Source: Desulfuromonadales bacterium (lineage in GTDB: Bacteria; Desulfobacterota; Desulfuromonadia; Desulfuromonadales; BM103). Taken from it: DNA of 6,281 nt. Shown piece by piece: positions 1 to 5,421 of the stretch (positions within the stretch are counted from its first letter, which is position 1; each line of letters starts with the position of its first letter). Made by a program: the position numbers and the translations under genes. Location: NCBI GenBank assembly GCA_030640215.1, contig DAOWJU010000183.1, forward strand, positions 1 through 6,281. The letters run 5' to 3'. The notes beneath the pieces were generated by a model. That model saw nothing but the letters and a program-made list of their open reading frames with translations. It did not search any database and was not told the origin of the DNA.

Positions 1-360
1 AAGGGCGACGTTTTTGCAGTGGCGCGTCTGGCCGGGATCATGGCGGCCAAAAAAACCTCTGATCTGATTCCCCTCTGCCACCCTCTTATGATCAACAGCA
101 TTACGGTAGAATTTTTACCTGATTCTGAAAACGCCAGCGTAGAGATCGAAGCAACGGTCAAGGTTAACGGTCAGACCGGGGTCGAAATGGAGGCCTTGAC
201 GGCCGCCTCGGTTGCTGGTCTGACTATCTACGATATGTGTAAGGCGATCGACAAAACCATGTCGATTGACAATGTCCGTCTGGTAGAAAAAAGAGGTGGT
301 CGCAGTGGTCACTTTATCAACCCCGGAGAGTCGATTAATCGCGAGGAACCTGTTAAGTGA
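1..360 (+). CDS. moaC: Cyclic pyranopterin monophosphate synthase MoaC, 3' part (5' end outside window)
   Basis: MoaC, with MoaA, converts GTP to cyclic pyranopterin monophosphate, the first stable intermediate of molybdenum cofactor synthesis, in the cytoplasm. The reading frame is open from base 1, so the N-terminus (about 50 residues by comparison with the 161-residue E. coli protein) lies upstream and 119 residues are visible. Seen directly: [13 protein letters not shown] at the left edge, the DLIPLCHPL motif, and the block [24 protein letters not shown]. Aligned from memory with E. coli MoaC, the catalytic Lys51 is the first codon (1-3), His77 is at 79-81, and the Asp128/Lys131 pair is at 232-234 and 241-243, so the active site looks intact. 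The C-terminus carries the usual KRGGRSGHF segment. The TGA stop overlaps the GTG start of the next gene (GTGA, 357-360), indicating translational coupling. The family call is very secure. Confidence 0.97.
   Translation, partial: KGDVFAVARLAGIMAAKKTSDLIPLCHPLMINSITVEFLPDSENASVEIEATVKVNGQTGVEMEALTAASVAGLTIYDMCKAIDKTMSIDNVRLVEKRGGRSGHFINPGESINREEPVK
343..346 (+). promoter_or_regulatory. Shine-Dalgarno GAGG supporting the GTG start at 357
   Basis: GAGG lies 10 bases before the GTG codon at 357-359 and inside the end of moaC. It supports starting the downstream membrane protein at this GTG and not at a later in-frame codon, which would cut into the first membrane segment. The four-base stop/start overlap fits re-initiation by ribosomes finishing moaC. 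Confidence 0.55.
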
Positions 361-878
361 GTCAGTTACGTACATTTGTGATCCGCCGGGCCTTTGTCGT
401 GCCTGTGGGGCTGTTGGCCGCATTGATGGTTGCTTTGCTGGTGGTCTGTATTCTTCAGGGACAGCCGGTCGCAAAAACTATTTTACTGGTATTTTTTATC
501 CTGCCAATCATGATGATGTTTGTCGAAAGTGCTTTTCGTCGTCTGGTTGTTGCTCGGGATGAAATTACGGCATTTCGCCCCTTTCGTCAGCGTCAGATAC
601 GTTTTGCCGATGTGACCAGCCTGGAAACGGTTCGGGTGCGCAATCGAGTTTTTATGACGCTGTCCGCCGGTGATGACGATTTTCTGATTATCTCCAACGC
701 TTACGGGAATTTTCCTACTCTGGTGGATTTATTGATCGCAAAGGTTCCTGAAGGAACGGTCACCGAAGAGACCCGAGAGTTGGCGATCAAGCCGATTTCA
801 AGGCAGGCGGATATCTTTACGGCATGGTTTGCTGTAATCGCTCTGGTTTATGTTCTGGCCGCTCAGTTCAAAGCTTGA
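357..878 (+). CDS. Uncharacterised membrane protein with probable bacterial PH-like domain
   Basis: This is a 173-residue protein of unknown function. Seen in the sequence: a short basic N-terminus, hydrophobic segments at about residues 14-33 and 40-56, a soluble middle at about 61-130, and a third hydrophobic segment at about 153-169. The middle has alternating short beta-like stretches ([47 protein letters not shown]) followed by a helix ([13 protein letters not shown]). That order matches small bacterial PH-like (bPH) membrane proteins, in which the PH fold follows a membrane hairpin. Assignment to bPH is inferred from pattern, not from a profile search. The start is GTG, overlapping the moaC stop by 4 bases, so expression is probably coupled to moaC. 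No catalytic motif, metal ligand cluster or signal-peptide cleavage site is apparent. I would not infer a role in cofactor synthesis from position alone. Confidence 0.85.
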   Translation: MSQLRTFVIRRAFVVPVGLLAALMVALLVVCILQGQPVAKTILLVFFILPIMMMFVESAFRRLVVARDEITAFRPFRQRQIRFADVTSLETVRVRNRVFMTLSAGDDDFLIISNAYGNFPTLVDLLIAKVPEGTVTEETRELAIKPISRQADIFTAWFAVIALVYVLAAQFKA

Positions 879-886
879 TTTGGCAT

Positions 887-912
887 TTAAGTTGACTTGT
901 TGGTCAATTTAA
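887..912 (+). repeat. 26-bp imperfect inverted repeat (possible operator) over the dksA-like promoter
   Basis: Arms of 10 bp, TTAAGTTGAC (887-896) and GTCAATTTAA (903-912), pair at 9 of 10 positions, the exception being a G-T wobble, around a 6-base spacer TTGTTG. The repeat covers the putative -35 hexamer and most of the -35/-10 spacer of the promoter called here, the usual place for a repressor operator. As RNA it would fold into an AT-rich hairpin, so it might instead be a weak transcription end for the moaC operon. Which of these holds cannot be decided from sequence. Confidence 0.5.
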
Positions 913-920
913 TTTAATTT
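892..920 (+). promoter_or_regulatory. Putative sigma70 promoter of the dksA-like/kinase operon
   Basis: TTGACT (892-897, five of six to the -35 consensus) is followed after exactly 17 bases by TAATTT (915-920), which keeps the key T1, A2 and T6 of the -10 hexamer. Transcription would begin near 927, leaving a leader of about 22 bases before the ATG at 949 that contains the GAGGAG ribosome site. The position, in a 70-bp AT-rich gap between two genes, is what one expects of an operon promoter. Confidence 0.5.
906..920 (+). repeat. Three tandem AATTT pentamers in the promoter
   Basis: Three perfect consecutive copies of AATTT span the promoter spacer and -10 region; the last copy contributes most of the -10 hexamer. 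It is short enough to be chance in an AT-rich gap, but slippage in it would change the -35/-10 distance by 5 bp steps. Confidence 0.5.
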
Positions 921-936
921 GTGCCAGTTCAACTTT

Positions 937-942
937 GAGGAG
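937..942 (+). promoter_or_regulatory. Shine-Dalgarno GAGGAG fixing the ATG at 949
   Basis: GAGGAG ends 6 bases before ATG 949-951. The frame also contains a TTG at 919, but that codon overlaps the putative -10 box, has no ribosome site before it, and would add ten residues unlike the DksA family. The ATG at 949 is therefore preferred. Confidence 0.8.
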
Positions 943-948
943 TTTTTT

Positions 949-1305
949 ATGAAAAAAGCCAAATCGGAGGAGTTCCGTCAGCTCCTTCAGGAACAGATGG
1001 ATCAGTTGCTGCGTGAGGCCGATAAGACGGTCTCTGAAATGACTGATGAAAAGACCAACTTCCCTGATCCGACCGATCGGGCGTCGCTTGAATCTGACCG
1101 CAATTTCGAATTGCGTATCCGTGATCGTGAACGCAAGCTGATTTCCAAGATCCGTGAGGCCCTTGATCGTATTGAGGCCGGCGAATTCGGTGAGTGCGAA
1201 GATTGTGGTGACCAGATTGGCGAAGCGCGTCTGAAGGCACGGCCGGTCACTACCTTGTGCATCGAGTGCAAGACCGAGCAGGAACGTCAGGAAAAAATAG
1301 GTTAA
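949..1305 (+). CDS. dksA: DksA/TraR-family zinc-finger RNA polymerase regulator (short DksA-like)
   Basis: DksA-family proteins enter the RNA polymerase secondary channel and, usually with ppGpp, alter initiation at rRNA, amino-acid and stress promoters. This 118-residue protein has a coiled-coil N-terminal half and the tip motif DPTDRA with Asp40 and Asp43, matching the two acidic tip residues (Asp71 and Asp74) needed for activity in E. coli DksA. It then carries an RDRERKLISKI helix close to the E. coli sequence, and a four-cysteine zinc finger with C83-x2-C86-x17-C104-x2-C107, followed by the C-terminal helix. It is about 33 residues shorter than E. coli DksA, lacking the N-terminal extension. 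The Cys4 finger separates it from cysteine-poor DksA2 forms. The retained tip suggests true DksA function, though genomes of this type often carry several paralogues, so the symbol marks family. A kinase gene follows after 36 bases, probably in the same operon. Confidence 0.9.
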   Translation: MKKAKSEEFRQLLQEQMDQLLREADKTVSEMTDEKTNFPDPTDRASLESDRNFELRIRDRERKLISKIREALDRIEAGEFGECEDCGDQIGEARLKARPVTTLCIECKTEQERQEKIG

Positions 1306-1341
1306 TTTGATTCGGTCTTCACCGGCAGACTGGAGGAGGTC

Positions 1342-3627
1342 ATGCCGGGCGAACAATCTGATCCATTCAACAATAAATCGACATCGGCACAACATCTTTC
1401 TGATGCTGATCTGTCGTCAACACTTCCCCGCTTATCCATCAAAGTCGGCCTGGCGCTTTTTCTGTCTGTCGGCTTCTTGCTCCTCCTGCTGAGCCGTTTT
1501 AACTACCTGCTGATTCACACCCTGATAGAACTCTCCAGTATCGTCCTGCTGACAGCAGTATTCCTGATTGGCTGGAATACCCGGCATTTGGTTCGCCGCC
1601 AGTTTTTTACGATCCTGGCCGTTGGTTTTCTTGTCTCAGGAATGGTTGACCTGCTGCATACGCTGACTTACAAGGGCATGCAGATTGTCCCTGTCGCTGG
1701 CGCCGATGTGGCGACTCAACTGTGGTTGATCGCCAGAACGTTTGGAACGCTTGCCTTTCTTCTCGCAATTCTCAGCCTGGGCCGTAAGGACTTTACCACC
1801 GACATGGGTTGGCTGGTCGGCTTCTTGCTCAGCGGGCTTGTTTGCGTAACCATGGTATGGCCCTTTGCAATCTTCCCGACCTGTTTTGTTGAAGGGGAGG
1901 GGCTGACTCCCTTCAAGGTTAACTTTGAATATGTCCTCATCGTTCTGCTCTGTCTGGCGGCCTGTTTGCTCTGGCGGCACAGCAGGTTTCTGAATCGTCA
2001 CCTGATGACGATATTGCTTCTTGCCATCAGCATGAACATCTTGTCGGAGTTGATGTTCACCCTTTACCTGGATGTCTATGGCTACATGAATTTTCTCGGC
2101 CACTATCTCAAACTGGGTGGAATCATACTGGTTAACTATGCCCTGATTGAAGGAACCCTGCGTTCTCCTTTCAAGATGCTTTTCCGAGACATGAGTCAGT
2201 CCTACGATGAGCTTGACCAGGAGTTAAAGCGCCGCCTGGCGGCTGAAAAGCAGCAGGAGGTTGCCCACCAGGAAGCCTCATTGCTTTACCGGATGTCCCT
2301 GGCGCTGCACAATACGCTCAACCTCGATGAACTGGCTCATTTGACACTCTCTGCTGCAACCGATGTCGAAGCTGGCGGGTTTGAGCGAGCCACGCTCTTC
2401 ACCGTCAACAAGCGCACTGGCATGTTGCAGGGCATGCTTGGGGTTTCACAGGAGTTGGCCCCCCTGGTTTTGCCGTCAGAAGAGAACCTCCAGAACTGGG
2501 AACGGCTGCCCCTCAATGAAGACTCTTGTGCGGAGCAAAGGACGGCACCCTTCAACCAGAAGGTGATCAAGCAGCGTTTGCCGCTTGAAAAGCATGACAA
2601 TGCTCTGGCCAAAGCCTTTCTGGGCAAACAGGTGGTCCTGGTACCACGACCAGGAGAGGAACCTTCTGGGGGACGACAGCTCGCGGAAGCTCTTGAACTG
2701 GGGCCATATGCCTGTGCTCCGTTGATTGGACGCGACCAGATTATGGGCGTTCTGCTCGTCGACAACCCGTTAAGCGGCAGAGCAATATCATCGACTCGCA
2801 AAAGGTTTCTGGAACTTTTTGCCAGCCAGTCCGGCTCGGCTCTGGATAATGCCAGCCTGGTGAAGCGGCTGGAAATGGCACATGATAATCTACAAGATAT
2901 TCAAGAGCAGCTGATTCATGGCGAAAAAATGGCGGTTCTTGGTGAAATGGCTGCTCAGGTTGCCCACGAGTTGCGTAACCCGCTGGTTTCCATCGGTGGT
3001 TTTGCTCAACGTCTGGCCAAGCAGGAGCTCAAAGATCCAAAAGCAAATGAATATTCTGGCATTATCGCGCGCGAAGTAAGGCGCATGGAAGAGATGCTCG
3101 GCAATATTCTGGCGTTCAGCAAAAAACAGCTGGTCTGTCTGGAGGACTGTAATATAAAAGATGTCCTGCAGGAGGTTTTTGATCTTGAACACGAGCACTG
3201 TCAACGTCAGAATATAGAACTTGTCAGTGAGCTGAAGACAGGGTTGCCGGAGATTGTTGGCGATTACCGGCAGTTGCGTCAGGTATTTCTGAACCTGATG
3301 ATCAACGCCAGGCAGGTGATGAGTGACGGCGGTGTCCTTACGGTCAAAGCCTGGGTCGGGTCGCTGCGCGGCGACCAGGCGGTGGTGGTCGAGGTTGAGG
3401 ATACAGGTGGGGGCATCAGCCCGGAAATCATGCGCAATATTTTCAACCCCTTCTTCTCGACCTTTGCCAAAGGTACCGGGTTGGGGCTCTCCATCTCGCA
3501 CCGGATTATTGCTCATCACCACGGCGGCATAGAAGTCATCAATGGCGAGCAGGGCGCGCGCTTTATCGTCTCACTGCCGGTGGCTCAGCCCGCTGTCGTC
3601 ACGATTGACAGTGCTGAGAATGAATGA
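1342..3627 (+). CDS. MASE3-GAF sensor histidine kinase (orphan)
   Basis: This is a membrane-bound sensor kinase of 761 residues that would autophosphorylate on histidine and pass phosphate to a response regulator. A cytosolic tail (1-31) precedes about eight hydrophobic segments (about 33-270). These carry MASE3 signatures: DLLHTLTYKGM (103-113), LWLIAR (127-132), and the stretch from SELMFTLYLDVYGYMNFLGHYLKL to a LRSPF turn into the cytosol. A charged helical linker (about 283-310), a GAF domain (about 312-510) and a second linker follow. The HisKA segment has AHELRNPLVSIGGFAQRL with phospho-acceptor His542; the ATPase domain has an N-box with Asn655, a G1 box D687-TGGGI, an F-box NPFFSTFAKG and a G2 box GTGLGLSIS (711-719). 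The HELRNPLVSIGGFA type resembles NtrB/HPK4 kinases that often work with sigma54 activators, which is inference. No receiver domain or regulator gene is nearby. ATG 1342 has GGAGGAGGT before it. The ligand is unknown. Confidence 0.93.
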   Translation: MPGEQSDPFNNKSTSAQHLSDADLSSTLPRLSIKVGLALFLSVGFLLLLLSRFNYLLIHTLIELSSIVLLTAVFLIGWNTRHLVRRQFFTILAVGFLVSGMVDLLHTLTYKGMQIVPVAGADVATQLWLIARTFGTLAFLLAILSLGRKDFTTDMGWLVGFLLSGLVCVTMVWPFAIFPTCFVEGEGLTPFKVNFEYVLIVLLCLAACLLWRHSRFLNRHLMTILLLAISMNILSELMFTLYLDVYGYMNFLGHYLKLGGIILVNYALIEGTLRSPFKMLFRDMSQSYDELDQELKRRLAAEKQQEVAHQEASLLYRMSLALHNTLNLDELAHLTLSAATDVEAGGFERATLFTVNKRTGMLQGMLGVSQELAPLVLPSEENLQNWERLPLNEDSCAEQRTAPFNQKVIKQRLPLEKHDNALAKAFLGKQVVLVPRPGEEPSGGRQLAEALELGPYACAPLIGRDQIMGVLLVDNPLSGRAISSTRKRFLELFASQSGSALDNASLVKRLEMAHDNLQDIQEQLIHGEKMAVLGEMAAQVAHELRNPLVSIGGFAQRLAKQELKDPKANEYSGIIAREVRRMEEMLGNILAFSKKQLVCLEDCNIKDVLQEVFDLEHEHCQRQNIELVSELKTGLPEIVGDYRQLRQVFLNLMINARQVMSDGGVLTVKAWVGSLRGDQAVVVEVEDTGGGISPEIMRNIFNPFFSTFAKGTGLGLSISHRIIAHHHGGIEVINGEQGARFIVSLPVAQPAVVTIDSAENE

Positions 3628-3657
3628 GCAAATCAGTCCGTTCCCGCAGGCGACCAA

Positions 3658-5274
3658 TTAAAGCGCTGCAGATAACCTTTTTGCGGTTAGTAAGGTCTCT
3701 TCGTCACAGCGCCGTTGATCCCAACCCAACTCTTTGGCCATGATCTCCAGCACCCTGGGTGCCGCCTGCTTTGCTGCCTCGGTATCCAGAAGTGCCAGCG
3801 GCATGCGCCGGGCGAGAACATCGATAACCCGCACGGCCAATTCATAGCGCACAGCATAGAGTACTTCAGATTCCAGAACGGGGTGGTTTTTGACTAGCCG
3901 TATGCCGATTCCTCCTGTAGCCAGTTTGGCAACCTGTTCGGCCTGATCACCGTAGGTCCGATTCAGGTAAGAGGCAACGTCAGCGTCAAAACCATACTTT
4001 TTGCTCAGCTCAAGATCGCCTTTGTCGGAATAGTTGGCACTGCCGATAATCGGTAACTGCTCGGTCTGGCAGGTCGGTCTCGGTGGTGATAAGTTGAAGC
4101 GCCTTAAAGCATGATCTACGGTGTCAAGAGCCATTTTTCGATACGTGGTCCATTTGCCGCCAGCAATGGTCAGTAAGCCGCTTGTACTGTCCTCAATCAC
4201 ATGGTCGCGAGCCAACTTGGCTGTGTCGGTGGCATTGGGATCGGAGACCAGTGGTCTTAACCCTGACCAGACTGCCTTGACATCAGATTTTATGACTTTC
4301 AGATTAAAGTAATGAGCGACGTGACGCAGCAGGTAGTCAATCTCTGATTCAAGGGGCTGCGGGTGCTCGGTGACTTCTGCAGGCTCGTCAGTGGTGCCGA
4401 CCAAGGCATGACCTTCCCAGGGCAGGACAAATAGGACCCGGCCATCTTCGGTTTCTGGAATCATCAGGCCGGTGTCGGGTGGAGCGAAGCGTTTATCCAG
4501 CACGATGTGAATTCCCGTGCTGGCAGAAAGAATTTTGGGCGCTGCGGGGTTGTCCATCTTTCTTATTTGATCGACAAATGGGCCGGTAGCATTGATCACG
4601 CCCTTGGCCTTTAACTGCCAGGACTCCCCGGTTAAAGAATCGGTCAACTCCGCACCGACAATTTCCCCACCCTCTTTGCATAACCCGGAAACGGCAACAT
4701 GATTGGCAACCGTCGCGCCATGCTGTTCTGCTGTTAATGCCAGTGACAGGGCCATGCGGGAATCGTGAAACTGACCATCGTAATAGAGGACTCCGGCTTT
4801 GAGTCCTTCGGCTTTCAGTCTTGGGAAACGGCGTAACGCTTCCTTGCGGCTCAATAGGCGGCTGTGGCCAATGTTCTGCTTGCCGGAAAGGATATCGTAG
4901 AGTTTAAGACCCGAAAAAACATAAGGAACGTCAAGCCATTTGTAGAGCGGAGTGATCAGGGGCAACCGGTTTGACAAGTGGCGTGCGTTTTTCAGCAAGA
5001 TGCCTCGCTCGCGGAGACCATCCTTGACCAGGTTATATTGCACCCGATCCAGTTTCTTTACGGCCATCTCCAGGTAGCGAACACCGCCGTGAACCAACTT
5101 GGTGCTTCGACTGCTGGTGCCTTCGGAAAAGTCATTTTTTTCAATCAGCGCAACTTTCAGGCCGCGGGTTGCCGCGTCAAGAACCACCCCGCAACCTGTT
5201 GCACCGCCACCGATGACGAGCAGGTCAAAAGTGCGACCATCTTTCAACTGCTGTAACTGTTGCTGTCTTGGCAT
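3658..5274 (-). CDS. glpD: FAD-dependent glycerol-3-phosphate dehydrogenase (quinone-linked)
   Basis: GlpD oxidises sn-glycerol-3-phosphate to dihydroxyacetone phosphate at the inner face of the cytoplasmic membrane and passes electrons through FAD to quinone. The 538-residue protein has the N-terminal dinucleotide fold GGGATG (22-27) with Glu45 ending the second strand, family signature one (SEGTSSRSTKLVHGGVRYLE, about 50-69), and family signature two GGKWTTYRKMA (about 372-382). A helical C-terminal DAO_C-like domain follows. It is somewhat longer than E. coli GlpD (about 500 residues) and in length and the PLYKWLDVPYVFSGLKLYDILSG segment resembles the larger Bacillus/mitochondrial type. 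The ATG at 5274 has GGGGAGG (5280-5286 on the complement) five bases before it. Upstream, past an intrinsic terminator, lies a glycerol-type ABC binding protein gene, agreeing with glycerol catabolism. The gene faces the kinase gene, with 30 bases between the two stops. Confidence 0.97.
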   Translation of the reverse strand: MPRQQQLQQLKDGRTFDLLVIGGGATGCGVVLDAATRGLKVALIEKNDFSEGTSSRSTKLVHGGVRYLEMAVKKLDRVQYNLVKDGLRERGILLKNARHLSNRLPLITPLYKWLDVPYVFSGLKLYDILSGKQNIGHSRLLSRKEALRRFPRLKAEGLKAGVLYYDGQFHDSRMALSLALTAEQHGATVANHVAVSGLCKEGGEIVGAELTDSLTGESWQLKAKGVINATGPFVDQIRKMDNPAAPKILSASTGIHIVLDKRFAPPDTGLMIPETEDGRVLFVLPWEGHALVGTTDEPAEVTEHPQPLESEIDYLLRHVAHYFNLKVIKSDVKAVWSGLRPLVSDPNATDTAKLARDHVIEDSTSGLLTIAGGKWTTYRKMALDTVDHALRRFNLSPPRPTCQTEQLPIIGSANYSDKGDLELSKKYGFDADVASYLNRTYGDQAEQVAKLATGGIGIRLVKNHPVLESEVLYAVRYELAVRVIDVLARRMPLALLDTEAAKQAAPRVLEIMAKELGWDQRRCDEETLLTAKRLSAAL

Positions 5275-5317
5275 GCTCGCCTCCCCACGGCAGAGATCTT
5301 GCGATCAACTGATGTGG

Positions 5318-5358
5318 AAAAAAGTCAGGGGCCAGGGCTTGCAACCCTGGCCCCTGAC
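5318..5358 (-). terminator. Strong intrinsic terminator between the ABC binding protein gene and glpD
   Basis: A perfect 14-bp stem, GTCAGGGGCCAGGG (5324-5337) with CCCTGGCCCCTGAC (5345-5358), encloses a 7-base loop (5338-5344). On the - strand it is followed at once by six T residues (complement of 5318-5323), the full form of a Rho-independent terminator. On the + strand there is no T run, so it acts in one direction. It lies 63 bp after the binding-protein stop and about 45 bp before the glpD ATG, so it most simply ends the transporter operon. Attenuation of glpD transcription is the alternative. Confidence 0.93.
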
Positions 5359-5375
5359 GGTTGTACTACGGATGT

Positions 5376-5397
5376 TGGCTTTAAATACAAAAAGCCA
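5376..5397 (-). repeat. Small inverted repeat after the binding-protein stop codon
   Basis: Perfect 7-bp arms TGGCTTT (5376-5382) and AAAGCCA (5391-5397) flank an 8-base AT loop. It lies between the stop codon of the ABC binding protein and the main terminator. It may be a secondary 3' hairpin protecting the transporter mRNA or an operator for a glpD promoter. No T run follows on either strand, so it is not itself called a terminator. Confidence 0.4.
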
Positions 5398-5421
5398 GTT
5401 TTAAACTATCAACAGTTACAA

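Noticed and set aside
880..896. Possible sigma54 -24/-12 promoter (TTGGCA ... TTGAC) before the dksA-like gene
   Set aside because: The -24 half is good, but the -12 element has GA in place of the conserved GC and the CG after TTGGCA is missing. The sigma70 reading with 17-bp spacing fits better.
919..948. Upstream TTG start adding ten residues to the DksA-like protein
   Set aside because: It overlaps the putative -10 box, has no ribosome site, and the extension is unlike the family. ATG 949 has GAGGAG at proper spacing.
1636..2103. Long open frames antisense to the kinase gene (also 2337-2801 and 2890-3522)
   Set aside because: They mirror the codon pattern of the real kinase gene, lack ribosome sites that I can see, and show low-complexity, charged translations typical of shadow frames.
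3673..3689. Inverted repeat TAACC/GGTTA at the end of glpD as a terminator
   Set aside because: Only 5 bp of stem, no T run following on either strand, and located within coding sequence.
5384..5412. TTGATA-17-TGTATT on the - strand as a glpD promoter
   Set aside because: The -10 element is poor (no A at position 2), and the site lies upstream of the terminator. It is kept only as part of the attenuation hypothesis.
5404..5417. AACT-N6-AGTT small dyad near the binding-protein stop
   Set aside because: Four-base arms are expected by chance in AT-rich DNA.
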